Below the pieces are notes generated by a model that saw only the letters and a list, made by a program, of their open reading frames with translations, was not told where the DNA came from and ran no database searches. Below, piece after piece: positions 21,268 through 36,200 of a stretch of 64,000 nucleotides of DNA. The DNA comes from Sabellastarte sp. h YS-2021. Taxonomy: Eukaryota > Annelida > Polychaeta > Sabellida > Sabellidae. A program made the position numbers and the translations under genes. Position 1 is the first letter of the stretch. Every line of letters starts with the position of its first letter. The stretch covers positions 18,762,496-18,826,495 of the forward strand of contig OZ024936.1 of NCBI GenBank assembly GCA_964017235.1, given 5' to 3'.

Positions 21268-24200
21268 GTGAGTTTACACTTTTCTTTTCCCAAAATATAT
21301 ATAGAGTAATTTCTGTAACATACACCCCATCTCCAACTATTGTTCCCAACACTTTAAATGTATGAATTTTAAGTTATCAAAGTCAGATATTAAAGCAAAA
21401 CAATGAACACAAGTCAGATATTCTAAAATGGTTCGTTGCACAGTGACCTTGGACACGTCTTTTGCGCAATACTGGAATCGCGAATATAGAACGGTAAATA
21501 AAACAACGCTGTTGGATTCCGCATGCATCGTCCCTTCATGTACAAATGTAAAAAAATGACTCCTGGTAAAATAAGTGGTTAAAATATTCATAAAATTGTT
21601 ATTTCTTGCTTTATTTTAGCTAATAGCATTCATTTTAAAGCCTACAACAAATTGAAATCATCTACACTGACTTTCTCTCAATATTTCATAACAAATTCTA
21701 TGAAAAGAGAGTGACAATTTTTTTTTTTTTTTACCTTAGATATCGCTATATATGTTTCATTGCTGGAACAGCCAACATGGCGTTGGATTTGGTTTGATTT
21801 TTGCATAAGATTAAATGCTTATTTTGACCAAAATATTAATGTTACCATTTTAGAATAGAAATAAAAGACAAAATCTCGTGCTTTACGATGGTTTTAAACT
21901 ATGGCTCGGTTTAATATTAAAGCCACAAAGCCCAAAGGGCTGAGTGCTTTAATACAGCCGATCAATCATTTAAAACCATCATAACGCAGTCAAATATGCC
22001 TTTTATTCCCATGTTAAAGCATAAAAGTGACATTGAAAAACCTTTAATTTTTACAGTTGATGTATGTATGTCATACAAATGCAGCAAAATATTAGTAAAA
22101 CATGAAATGAAAACTGCCGATTAAGTGTTTAGGAATACACAAAGTATGCAGTAAAATCAACCTGCATTATTAATTTTGTTGGCCATTTTTGTTACCTGTA
22201 ACACCTACATCAAGAAAGTTAGAAAAATATGAGACATGAAAATGTTTTACGGTTGTTGTTTAAGTTGGATGTTTAAAAAGCCTGCATTGACATTTGTGTA
22301 TTACTTTATTAGTCTGCTCCTCCCGATTTTAGCATATCATAAAGGGTTGTCTCAGATTTATCACCTGGGTATACATGTAGAGTAAGAAATGTAAATTTGC
22401 CACATATATGAAGTTCACCACATTTGGAAATACTAATAAAATGCATGAATTGTGGTGAGATTTGTTGAATGCATAGTACATTAAGGCTTTTGGAACTGAA
22501 AAATAGCAAGTTTAAGACAAAACATCTCTTTTTCAAAGAATTATTCAAGGTTTTTAGAGGTGGCGAATTTTAGATTTCTGGCGAATTTTAGATTTCTTAC
22601 TCCTTGTGTTGACAAATCAATGGTATACTAAGTGTAATAATCCTCACCTATATCAGTTCTGTTAACACTTGGGTTTCCGGAGATTCCCCTTTGGCTCAGC
22701 TGTTAACAGAACTGATACACATGAGTTATTACAAAGAGTAACTTTCCCATTGCCCACAAGCTAATCATTGGTGTTATTTCATGACAGGTTCTCTGGATGG
22801 ACACACAGATGGTGTCCACTGTATGTGCAAGCACCCTAAGTCTCTCTCACTGCTGCTGTCTGGCTCGTATGATGGAGAGGTAAGTCTGTGTTTACATGCA
22901 CATTGTACTTCCAAAGTTTAGGCCAAAGTTTCTGTTAGTGTTCATGACTCGTATAGAATTGTTTCTGGCCAACAGGGCCAGTAACTTGTAAAAGTTAATG
23001 ACCCAACTAAAAAGTTTGCTGGTCAAGTTTTAAAACTTATAAATGAAGAAAACTTAAAACTGAAGTTTAGAAATGAAAATCAAAATGAAAAAAAAAGAAA
23101 CAAAATAAATCTTCATCCATGTCACTGGTCAATCAGAACATTTTCCCTTTATTTTTATACTTTAACAAACCAAATTCCTCTGTTGCTTCGAAAAAAGACG
23201 CGATGACGTCATTCTGTCTAGACAGGAAGTATGCACCAGGCGACACCTGGTGAATGTACACACCGTGACCGGTCCTGCTGGTATTTAATACAGAATGACT
23301 TTTTCTGTCGTTTGGCGGGACCAGTTGCGCCGACCGGTAAAGCAATTGTCCATTGGATAGGGTATTAACTTATAAAAATTTAATTTACTTATTAAATTTG
23401 CAAAATTGTACAAATAGCATAGAAAATGCAGTCAAACAGCCTAAAAAATACACCAAAATGGATTAAAACAACATATCAAAAACGAAACAAATGAAAGCCT
23501 CACACAGAATATTCTTTCAATTTGGACTGCTAAAATATGAAATATTAAAAATATAAGCTAGCAATGTGAGATGAAATATGGACAGAAATTGTGAGTATTT
23601 GGTTATTTTGTTTAAAATTAAAGAATTCTAGATGTTTTAAATAATTTTATTGTTCTGGCCAACCGTCTGTCTTTTGTGCTTTTTTTTCAGAAAAAAAATG
23701 ACCATCGCTGCCAACAATGAATCTGTTTTGTAATTTTACAAATAGATACTCAGCCCAATGTGGACAAATTTGAGGAAAAGTTTTATTTTAAATTTCAGGT
23801 CAAACTATGGAACCTACCAAAAAGGCGCTGTATTCGCACATTGACAGCACACGAGGGGTTTGTGAGAGGCTTGTGTTGCAATCCTAATGGAGATTACTTC
23901 TTCACGGTATGTATTATGTTCGATTGAATAGAAGATCATGTATCAGTATTGATTGATCTAGCTTACTAGGTCGTGATATGAAAATCTCAATCAATATGTT
24001 AATTGTTTCAGAGTCCTCATAATGCTGTCTTTTTTGAGTATCATAATAGTTCATATGTATATGTACTTTATATTACGATCATCAATGTTAACATCGTGGA
24101 AGATTTTTCCTAGAATCTTTGAGGAATTTTTTAACTGGTAAAATGGTCTTGTGTTAAAACTTATGATTATATTGACTGTTTTAAACAGTTTTTTATTTTA

Positions 24201-27200
24201 AACAATTTGGTGTTTAAACTATGACATAAACTTCCACTCCGATCTCAAGAATCTTAAAAAAGGTGTAAGTTTTACTAGTGGTGCGACGATGTTTGAAGAA
24301 GTTTGATAGTTCGCTCGTTTACTGCCCCGATTTCGGAGTTCGATTCAAACATCTGAAATTCGGACTTTGCAAAACGTTTAGAACTCCCCAACATCACACC
24401 ACATCCCAACGGATCCTATTTTCGCCCATCTATAAAACCGGTTTCTTTTGTTGAAAATATGGCGGAATTTATTTAAAATATATATGGATTTTACATTTTT
24501 GCTATATTTTCAATAAAGTGACCAGATTTTGTGTGAGATTTCTGTGTTTTAACTGGTTTTGAAAACGTTATTTCGAAGATCGAACTAGACCGAAGTGCGC
24601 TATCTTATACAGATACCAAACATCGAACCCGATATTCGAAGCGATTTCACCGCACTAATTTTTACAGTCTGTTGTCCTTGGTCACTGGTTGCTTTGTTTT
24701 AGTGTGGAGAAGACAAGACCATCAAACAGTGGAGTTTACAGGAGTCAAGCAATGCTAGTGAAGAGCCCTTAAACACTATTATAGGAAAGGTAGGTGTCAC
24801 AGGACCAGGTTTCCAGGGGATTTGAACCTATATCCTCTCGCTCCAGAGACCTACACCCTACCCAGTGAGCTATAAGGGAAAACCGAACCAGCCAAACCAG
24901 TAGTAGTGATTTTATCATGATTATCATTACTTTATCATCACCAAACAAACTTCTCGGTTTTCTCACATAAGTACTGGCACTCCAGATGTCATCCAGTACT
25001 GATCAAAATGCCTGACTTTGAAAACAGCATGCACACATTGCATGTAGTGATTCTTTTTTTTGGTTCAAGAAAACCTACACATTGAGTAAGTGTTGCATAA
25101 AAAATTACATGTAAATCTGAAGTCTCCTGGGTTTTACAGGCACTACATCAATCTGCCTCAGCCTGTGTTTTGCCTGCCTAGTTCATCATTTCTAGGAAAA
25201 GTGTGATCCGTTTTTCTTCAGGGCAAACTCTCAACTCTCCCAAATATCACGAGCAATTATTACCTCCACTAAGGAGGTGCTATTTTCATGGTGCTATTTT
25301 CAAATGGTATCAGACCAGGCATTAAATTGAACCAGGCGTTCTTTTGAAATACAAAAAACAGTGGTGTAAATTGTAAACAGTGTGCTTCGTACCAGGCGTT
25401 AATTTGAACCTGGGCGTTATTTTGGAAATTTACCGTATATTATGAAGACAAATACTACAGCAAGATTGAACAAATTTGTCTTTTTTTTTCAGACAGTGTA
25501 CCAGGGTATCACCCACCACTATACGGATCCACTGTTCTCCACGTGTGGTCAGCAGGTGGACATTTGGGATGAGTCAAGGTCACAGCCGACCCGCACCTTC
25601 AGCTGGGGAGTGGACAGCGTCCACTATGTTCGATTCAACCCCATAGAGGTAATTAAGCGTCCCTGAAAGGGCGCTTATTTGTTTTCGCCTCAGTTTTCTC
25701 GCCGCCGCCGCATTATGGTCTCCCTTGAATATCTCCCTTATTATTAGAAGGTTTCAAACCATATTTGGCAGTTCTATAACTTAGGCATGGGAAAATTTTT
25801 CTGCATGCTTAAGTTTGACCTTTGACCTTTATGAAGGTCACATGATCAAAAACAATGGTTTTGAAGTACACCTCCCTGTCATCCCAGTTCAGGAAAAACT
25901 GCTTGTTACACAGCCTTATAATTTGAAACACCTGTTCATACTATCGAAAACGCGAGCTAATTAGATTTTGGGAGCAATCCCTTGAAAAATGTCTCATTTA
26001 TGAGTGATTTTCTGACACCTTCCAATCTGAAAGCCTTAAATTTAGGTCAACCCCCCTATTATCTTTTTAAGTATTGCATTTAGAGCCATAAAATGTACTG
26101 GGAGGTAATAGGAAAGCATATGTGGAGAGTCTAAATAGCCGGTCAGTTTTACCCCCGGCCCCCCCTTTTGGGTCAAACTGGGGTCATAAAATATCTGATT
26201 TTGACTTTTTGCCTTATATCTCCTTTATTGTTGCTTTTATACCTTCAGAATGTATTAAGAGGTATTGGGAAAGCATATGTGGAGAGTCTAAATAACCGGT
26301 CAGTTTTACCCCCCGACCCCCCCTTATGGGCCAAACTGGGGTCATAAATAGCTGCTTTGGAGTTTTTGCCTTATATCTCCTTTATCGTTTTGCCTTATAT
26401 CTCCTTTTATAGCTTCAGAATGTATTAAGAGGTATTAGGAAAGCATATGTGGAGAATCTAAATAGCCAGTCAGTCTTATCCCCCGACCCCCTCTTATGGG
26501 TCAAACTGGGGTCATAAAATAGTTGCTTTGGAGTTTTGCCTTATATCTCCTTTATTTTTGCTTTTATACCTTCAGAATGTATTAAGAGGTATTGGGAAAG
26601 CATATGTGGAGAGTCTAAATAGCCGGTCAGTTTTACCCCCCGACCCCCCCTTATGGGCCAAACTGGGGTCATAAATAGCTGCTTTGGAGTTTTTGCCTTA
26701 TATCTCCTTTATTGTTGCTTTTATAGCTTCAGAATGTATTAAGAGGTATTGGGAAAGCATACGGCGCAGCTTTGTGCATTCTTAGCTTTACAACATGCTT
26801 ATTAAAACCACAAAGCATTGTAAACTTTCAGGGATGCTTCGCTTTTGTTAGCAAAAGCATTCCTCTAGTTGATTTTTTTAACAGGGGAAATTCAACATAA
26901 TCTGTTGTTCTAATAGCAGAACATAACTGCACTTTTGACTTTTACCAAAAGAACAGAAGGAATGTAAATGCTTGTATTTTGGGAGGATCTACTTAATTTA
27001 TAACCAGAGATGTCATATTTATCAATTGGCTGATAGTTTGCCTAGTTTTGAGGTGGTCTGCTGTTTTGTTGAACTGTTCCATAGTTCAACACCACACAAT
27101 AATCAGAAGAGATAAAATCAATAAGGTCTTTTTTTTGTTTTGTGGAAACAAAATGTCTTTGGAGCCATTTATGGATTCATAATGCTGATTATCTTAAGGT

Positions 27201-30200
27201 ACGAGGGACTTTATTCCCTCGTTGTTAGGTCAAATAAGGGCAGCCATGAGTGGTAAGTTTTTTACTTGATTGTTTTTTACTCTTCAACCAAAACTCATTT
27301 TATCAACAATAAGGGCTACAAAATGTGTCATTTTTCCTTTACAATTAACAGAATTTCAAATTAGTAGTATTCTTTAACAGCCCTGTATGTGTGATGTAGT
27401 GCTGGTATTGTTTATCGATATTGAAATATTTATCGATCCATGCTAAATATGCTGATATCGATAATGTAGGGTCCATTATCAATATCGAAACATAATACTT
27501 AACAGGTACAACTATGGTGTTTTTCATTCAAATAAAGGACAATATTTGAAGAATATAAAGGTTTTCATATTATTTTTGTCAACTTTCACTTACCACTAAA
27601 GCGGAAACGCCATATTTGTTTACGTTTCGGGAAACAACTAAAACCTGCGAAAGAGTTTGGAAGGTCTCTCCCGGAAAACATCTATGACCCGATATTTCAA
27701 TATCGATCGATACGAAAGGCAAAAATATGGTTTGATATCGATATACATATTATTATTCGATACCAACACTAGTGTGATGCCTACCTCCTATTGTAGCCAA
27801 ACAAATTTCAGCACTTGCATTTACATTTGTTTTCATTTATTTATTACATGCAAATAAAGTAACTAGAAATAATTGATGTATGCACAGTCTTTATCCGCAA
27901 TTCAGTCTCAAAATAGCCTCAAATAAAGGATGAAGTCCGAACACCTGAGCACTTTATTTAGAGGCTATTTATCACAAATAAAGTCCAAGCAGAAGTAGTT
28001 TCATTTTGAATTATTTCTATTGTACAACAATAATTAATGTTTTATTCAGTGCTTTCTGGTTCCTGTTTTAAAATTCATTCTTGAGATTATATTGCAAAGT
28101 CATGGTTATAGAGTATAACGGCGGACAGTGTTTCTCTATAATGTATTCCCACAAGATGCACAGAGACACATCTTCATTTGCTGCTTAGGTCTCTGTTTTA
28201 TTTCGACTTTTGATTTGCGGTCTTTCTTTATGAAACAAGGTATTTAAGCCTTACTGGGAATATTTATGTGAAAAATATCAAAATAATAATTCTGTGCGTA
28301 AAAGAAGTTTAACATTGCATTTATTGCTTTTTACATGATTCTGAATGTAGTTGTGTGGCTCAGATTGGGTATTATGTCCACCCCCCTGGGGGGTGGATAT
28401 ATTATTTTTGCTTTTTGCGCCGTCCGATGTCCGGCGTCCGATGTCCGGTGTCACGCATGGTTTCCGCTCATTTAAAGGAAAAGTATTAGAGCTATTGTCA
28501 CCAAATTTGGTATGCAGGCTTATTGGGTCAGTAGCTTGCTTGGGATTGCTTTTGGCTGTTGTACCTCTTTTGCTTACTGAGTAATACTTAAGTACAGCTA
28601 TTTTGAGTACCCATTGGTTTCCGTGCATTTAAGCCAAAATAATTAAAGATATTTTACTACAATTTTGAATACAAGATTGTTATGTCCATAGCTCGCTTGG
28701 TATTGCATTTGGGACTGATAGCTTTGTCAGTACATGAGTAATAGCCATTTAGGTACTTCATTGTGTATTTTCAGTACTACTTTTGAGTAATTTGCTAATA
28801 TCTCAGAAACCGTAAGAGATAGAGCGATTTCGACAGAATTTTTGACCCACAGGGTATCTAAGGAATGCAATATATGCAATTTTCCAAAAATTTTCCCCTC
28901 CCCAAAAATGGCGGCCATTTTGAATTTTCGAATTTTTGCCAAAAATGGCAAAACACAAATTTGCTTCTATCTCCTTAACCGTGCGAGATAGAGCGATTTC
29001 GTCGAAATTATCGACCCACAGGGTATCTAAAGAGTGTACTCTTGCAATTTTCAAAACATTTTCCCCTCCCCAAAAGTGGCGGCCATTTTGAATTTTCGAA
29101 TTTTTGCCAAAAATGGCAAAACACAAATTTGCTTCTATCTCCTTAACCGTGCGAGATAGAGCGATTTCGTCGAAATTTTCGACCCACAGGGTATCTAAGG
29201 AGTGCAATCTTTGCAATTTTCCAAAAATTTTCCCCTCCCCAAAAATGGCGGCCATTTTGAATTTTCGAATTTTTGCCAAAACTGGCAAAACACAAATTTG
29301 CTTCTATCTCCTTAACCGTGCGAGATAGAGCGATTTCGTCGAAATTTTCGATCCACAGGGTATCTGAGCATTGTACTCTTGGTAATTTTAAAAAAATTTT
29401 CCCCTCCCCAAAAATGGCGGCCATTTTGAATTTTCGAATTTTTGCCAAAACTGGCAAAACACAAATTTGCTTCTATCTCCTTAACCGTGCGAGATAGAGC
29501 AATTTCGGCAAAATTTTCGACCCACAGGGTATCTAAGGAGAGTACTCTTGCAATTTTCCAAAAATTTTCCCCTCCCCAAAAATGGCGGCCATTTTGAATT
29601 TTTGAATTTTTGCCAAAACTGGCAAAACACAAATTTGCTTCTATCTCCTTAACCGTGCGAGATAGAGCGATTTCGTCGAAATTTTCGACCCACAGGGCAT
29701 CTGAGCATTGTACTCTTGGTAATTTTAAAAAAATTTTCCCCTCCCCAAAAATGGCGGCCATTTTGAATTTTCGAATTTTTACCAAAAATGGCAAAACACA
29801 AATTTGCTTCTATCTCCTTAACCGTGCGAGATAGAGTGATTTCGTCGAAATTTTCCACCCACAGGGTATCTAATCTTTGCAATTTTCCAAAAATTTTCCC
29901 CTCCCCAAAAATGGCGGCCATTTTTAATTTTCGAATTTTTGCCAAAAATGGCAAAACACAAATTTGCTTCTATCTCCTTAACCGTGCGAGATAGAGTGAT
30001 TTCGTCGAAATTTTCCACCCACAGGGTATCTAATCTTTGCAATTTTCCAAAAATTTTCCCCTCCCCATAATTGGCGGCCATTTTGAATTTTCGAATTTTT
30101 GCCAAAAATGGCAAAACACAAATTTGCTTTTATCTCCTTAACCGTGCGAGATAGAGCGATTTCGTCGAAATTTTCGACCCACAGGGTATCTAAGGAATGC

Positions 30201-33200
30201 AATCTTTGCAATTTTCCAAAAATTTTCCCCTCCCCAAAAATGGCGGCCATTTGGAATTTTCGAATTTTTGCCAAAAATGGCAAAACACAATTTTATTGCG
30301 CTACAATAGCTTACCATGTGGGACTGAATGCTTTACTGGTTGCCGCGAGGCACAGACGACCAACGCTCGAGAAAAACAAGCATGTAGTTGGTTCGGCCTC
30401 ATAGGTTGTCGTGACGTCATCACTTCCTGTGTATCAGCCTCCTTTTCGTTGGTCGCCGCCATATTGGATGCTCTGCTAAGTTTTCAAAGCTGTTTTCTAT
30501 TATATCTCTGGATATATTGTTTGTCATTCGTCCATAATTCGGCTTTTCCTTTATTTAGCAGTATAGAATCTTATACCCAATTTTCAGCACTTCCGGTGCT
30601 GTATTTTGTCAGTTTTTTAACGTCTTCTTAATTCACGTGTTGTGTGCTCGCCACTACACTAGTACTGCTCGAATCTACGGTTCGGAGTATTTCATATTTT
30701 ATTGCATTAAAACATGGCCACCGCCCACCAGTCTTCTAAAGATAAACCCAGATCCAGCAAATGCAATCATTTCTGTCAGCCATTCGACAGTCATGGCTAT
30801 TGCCCCTCCTGCAGAGATGCAGGGAAGGGCGATGATCTGTGTGTTACAAAAGCTGGTACTTGTCAAATCTGTGCGTCTTTCACAGACGAACAGTCCACTA
30901 AAATTGCTAATAGAAGACGATACAAGAAAAAACATCCCACTTCACAGGCTTCGGACAAAGATCGGGACGAGGTTCTTGGCGATTCTTTTGAATCGTTTTC
31001 TGGATCGCAAGCCGAACTTGAGGCTGCGGCCGATCATTTGTTTACTTCACCTCCACGTCCCAGACCCTTATCTTTCGATCCTTTGCCTCTTACTACACCA
31101 GGGCGTACTGTTCCTCCCACTCCCAGTACAGCCTTACATCATAAAGTCCATTCTTCTGTAGAAAAGTCTTTGGACCACAAATTTGATCAGAAATTTGGTG
31201 TTTTCCAAGCCAACATCTATGATGCCCTTAAATCTATGCGTGAAGATTTCCTAAAATCTCAACAAGGGCTGGCTGATAAGATCGCCTCTTCGGCTGTTCG
31301 CACCGAACCTCAGACCTCTGTCAGTGCTTCAGAACCCATGGATATTGAATATGGCCCTTCTCTTCCTCCTCGCCTTCAGGCCGAGCAAGGTTCGGACGTT
31401 CGTCTTAGCTCTTCCGAACATACACAGTCTGTTCGCCCCAAGACGTCCTCTCACAAGGTTAGCCATGCTCCAATCTCAGGTTCGGGATCTGATTCCGATC
31501 ATGATCGCCCTTCATATTCTAGACCTAAAAAGCACTCTGACAAGTCTAAACATAAGTCAAGGTCCGCATATTTGCCCTCATCGTCAGGGGAGGATCAGTC
31601 CCCTAGACGTAGACACAGGTCTCCCAAGCCCCAGAGAATGGCCTCTGATGATCAGGAACATCCTCAAATTGACCTTGATCCGCCCTACTATAGGGATGTG
31701 GCTCTGGCTGACATCCCAAATCAATATGCGGAGGAGGTAGATACTTTTCGACGTATCCTCAAATTACCTGATCCGAGGGACTCAGTCCCCAGACCTGCTA
31801 CTGCTATCATAGGTATCGATGACGAGGTGGCCGTCCAAGAGCTGAGACCTACGGGTCCATCAGCTATGTTGCCCCTCAACTCTGGTATAAGAGATGCCTT
31901 TGACAAATTCAACAATGACCTTATGGCTGCAAACCTGGCAGAGGGCAAATACCCAAAGCCCCCCCCCCCTTCCACTTCTAAGTGGTACAAGGTTGGACAA
32001 CCTTGTTTTTCGGAGAAACTCCAAGATTTAAATGCAGACTTTGCCAAGATCTGTATATCTCCTAAACCTTCAGGGGCCCCTTTAGGCAAGGTCCCACTCT
32101 CTGTCCTCAAGGACTTAGAACAACAGGCAAGGTACAATCTAACCACATTGAATTTCACGACCACTTTTGCCAAGACATCCTCCTCCTGCAACTCTACCAT
32201 GAGGAGGTGTCGTTATGGACTAAAAGAAACCTTCAAGAAGGTCAAGTCCCAGGTCAGGAAAGGTGCCGACCCTGAAAAAGCAGTAAAACGTGGTTATGAT
32301 GAGGCCTATGACTACTTTGATCTCTGGGAGAAGACCCTCACTATTCAACATAAGGCCATAACCTGCCTGAGCAAATCCCTTGCCCATATTTTACAAAGGG
32401 AACTTTACACAATGGCAACTTCCGGCTTGCTTAGACGCGAAGCCGAAATGTCCCATCTGCAGCCACAATTAGGGGAAACCAGACGTCAAGAGCTCAGGAA
32501 TTCCTCTCTCTGGACTCGTTCCCTGTTCAACTCCCAGTCAGTGAAGGAAGGCGAGGACTTCCTTCTCAAAAAAGGCACCTCAAAAGATGCTCAGGGTTTC
32601 GGACCCTACCAAAATAAGCCCTTTCGTGGTTCCCACCACAATAAGAGAAGAGGCTCCTACAGGAAACGCCCCTTTGGGGGCAATTCCTCCCAAAGCAGCA
32701 ACTATTCGTTTCCCTCTTCTAGAGGAAAACCAAACTTCAGAGGCTCCAGGGGTCGTTTTCGACCCCACAACAAAGGAAAAGGGCGTGGAAACCCCTCTTC
32801 CCAATGACTCCTATCAAGCCTCAATCAATCCACCAGTAGGAGGTCGCCTCCGTTCTTTCAGGAGAGACTGGCACGCAAACAATTGCTCAGCCAACGTGTT
32901 AAATATCATCACCAATGGCTACGTTCTGCCATTCCTCTCAAGGCCAAACTTGATAAGATTTCCTCTGATTGTGTCAGAGTACAAGGCCCCTCAAAAAGAC
33001 CAAGCTTTGGCCGATTGCATCCAGTCTCTCCTGTTAAAGAACGCTATCGAAAGGGTGGAAAATGTAAAATCTCTCGGGTTTTACAGTCGCCTCTTTCTTG
33101 TACCCAAGCCTCACCAAAGGTGGAGGCCAGTAATAGACCTAAGCAGGCTCAACACTTTTCTACACGTAGAAAAGTTCAAAATGGAAACGCCAGAGTCCAT

Positions 33201-36200
33201 CAGGACTTCTCTGATTCCGGGGGAATGGGTAGCGTCAATAGACCTGTCGGACGCTTACCTCCACATCCCCATCCATCCAAACTCAAGGAAGTATCTAAGA
33301 TTTTGCCACAGGTCACAGGTGTTCCAGTTCACCTCGCTCCCATTCGGACTAGCCACAGCCCCCCAGGTATTCACCATGGTCGTCAAAGAAGTGAAGCTCA
33401 TGGCCCTCAGCAGAGGACTCAGACTTCATCAATACCTGGACGACTGGCTGATCAGGTCTCAGTCCCAGGAGGAAGCATTAGTGAACACTCGGACAGTGGT
33501 AGATCTCACCCAGTCCTTGGGATGGATCTTAAACCAAGAGAAATCAGAACTGAAACCAACTCAGGTGTTCTCGTTCGTGGGCTACGAATACCACCTAGAT
33601 TCAGCCCTTGTAAAACCCACTCAAGAGAGATGGCTCAAACTTCAGGATTTGATCCTACGACTCAAGTCGAAACATGTTTTGACTGCAAGATGTTTGATGT
33701 CTCTAATTGGGTTGCTAGCCTCAACGGAGAAGATGGTCCCGGAGGGACGCCTTCACATGAGACCGTTTCAGTTTCACCTGAAAGAGCACTGGAAATTTCC
33801 TCAGTCGCTGGACAGCCTCCTTCCCTGGACAGAAGTCATTTCTGCTCATCTGGACTGGTGGCAGAATCCTGCAAAGGTGATGATAGGCGCCGACCTTCAT
33901 CCCAAAGACCACAGTATCCAACTCTTTACAGACGCCTCAAACGAAGGCTGGGGCGCTCACTTAGAACAAAGTTCTACAAAAGGTCTGTGGTCACCTCAGG
34001 AAAAAGGACTTCACATAAACGTCCTAGAATTGAAAGCTGTCTTTCTGGCTTTGAGACACTTCAAAGACCAGTGTCAGGACCAAACAGTGCTAGTTGCCAC
34101 GGACAACTCAACTGTGGTAGCTTACATAAACAAACAAGGGGGAACACACTCTATGTCTGTGCTGACAGAGATAACATAAAATGTATATGATGTGTACATG
34201 TTCATAAATAGTTGTACCTTGTTTTTGACTTCTATCACTGTAAGGCATTTGATGGGGGGTTGCCTACCCTCGCCCCTCCAAATGCTTCGCACTTTTGTCC
34301 AAAAAGGGTAAATAAACATTTGGGAAAAAAAAAAAAAAAAAAAAGGGGGGAACACACTCGGCGGAGATGTGCGCACTCCTGTGGAGACTCATGACCTGGT
34401 GCCACCACTATCACATAATCTTGAAAGCCAGACACATTCCAGGGTGCCTGAATGTGATGGCCGACCTACTTTCCAGGTCGAACCAGGTTCAGTCGACCGA
34501 ATGGTCACTCCATCCACAGGTGTTCAAACAGATCTGCCGAAAGTGGTTCACTCCCCACGTGGACCTTTTTGCCACTCATCTGAACCACAAGCTCCCTCTG
34601 TACGTGTCTCCTATCCCAGACCCCCAGGCCTGGGACATAGATGCTCTAAACATAGACTGGACGGGTCTCACTGCTTATGCTTACCCTCCAACGGCTCTCC
34701 TTTACAGGGTGATCCAAAAAAATCAGGCAATGCACCTGCCTGATCATACTAATAGCCCCAGGCTGGCCAGGGATGCCCTGGTTCTGGGACCTAGTGCAGC
34801 TCTCAACAGAGATCCCTCTACAACTCCCGGTGTCGACAACACTCCTCAAGCAGTCCCACAACTTCGTGTTCCACAGCTCCCTGCAGCACCTCAACCTCCA
34901 CGCCTGGTCTCTAGGAGTGGACAACTCCAAGAACAAGGCTTCTCTGTGGAAGTGGCAGAGAGAATTGCTGCACCTCAGCGGTCTTCAACAAGGAACATCT
35001 ACAAATCAAAGTGGGCCCTATTTGAAAAATGGTGCAGAGATAATTCGGTGGATTTCTCCTCACCATCTGTGAAGCAAATCTCAGATTTCTTTATGTATCT
35101 GTACCAAGACCTAAACAGGCGCCCCTCTACCATTGATGGTTACAGGACAGCTATTGTTGACACTCTGGGCCCTACGACCCAGCATATTGCCCATAATGAG
35201 GACCTTCACAGGTTGCTCTCCAGTTTTCACAGGGATCGCCCCAAGAGTTCCAGAAACCTTCCTCAGTGGAACCTATCTGTTGTCCTCAATGAGCTCACAA
35301 AAGCGCCCTTTGAGCCTATGAAAGACACAGACCTCAAACATCTCACTCTCAAGACTGCTTTCTTGCTAGCTCTGGCCTCCGGCAAGCGCCGCAGTGAAAT
35401 CCACGCCTGGGTCGCAAACAAAGTATCTAATCTAGGCCAATGGGAAAAGGTAGCCTTGTTCCCTTCATCAGATTTTATAGCCAAAAACCAGCTAGCAAGA
35501 GAAGGTTCTCAAAGTGTGTCTCCGGTGACTATTCCTGCCTTGACTACCATTGTAGATAGACAATTCAAAGAAGACAGGACCTTGTGTCCTGTACGGGCTT
35601 TGAGGTACTATCTGGACCGAACCAAGGACCTGAGAGGGTCCCGGTCTCTTCTTTTCATCTCCTTCAAGAAAGGACATACCTCAGATATCAGACCCGCTAC
35701 TCTCTCTTCATGGTTGAAACAAACCATTCTACTTTGTTATAAGCAAGCAGACCAGCAAGCCTTGGACTTAGTCCAAGTTAAAGCGCATGACATTACGGCC
35801 TTCGCAGCCTCTAAGGCTTTTTACGGTGGGGTATCGGTGGACCAGATCATGCAAGCGTGTCACTGGAAAGCTCACAACACGTTTACCAATTTTTATCTAA
35901 AAGACCTTACTTGGTCGGACAACGACAACAACATGTATCTGGGACCAGTAGTAGCGGCTCAACAGGTCCTAGACCCTTCTCCTCAGTGATGTCTTCTTCG
36001 GAAAGAAAAGGGGGGGGGGGGCACGTCCGCTACAGCTAAGCCTTCAGGAGTCTCCCCAGGTCTAGGTATAAGCTACCTCATCAGGGTGTTACAGGTAAGG
36101 TCTCACATATTAAATTTACATTAACTTTAAATTCTTGGGACCATAAGGTTGTCTTATAAATAAGGTTGCAAATAGCAATTCTCGAACCTTGACCTCATTT

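Noticed and set aside
24803..24882. A functional tRNA gene
   Set aside because: A- and B-box words are present on the minus strand, but no acceptor stem pairing or clear anticodon arm could be built.
30637..31161. 174-codon ORF overlapping the gag-like gene
   Set aside because: Shadow frame of the 697-codon gag-like ORF without its own features.
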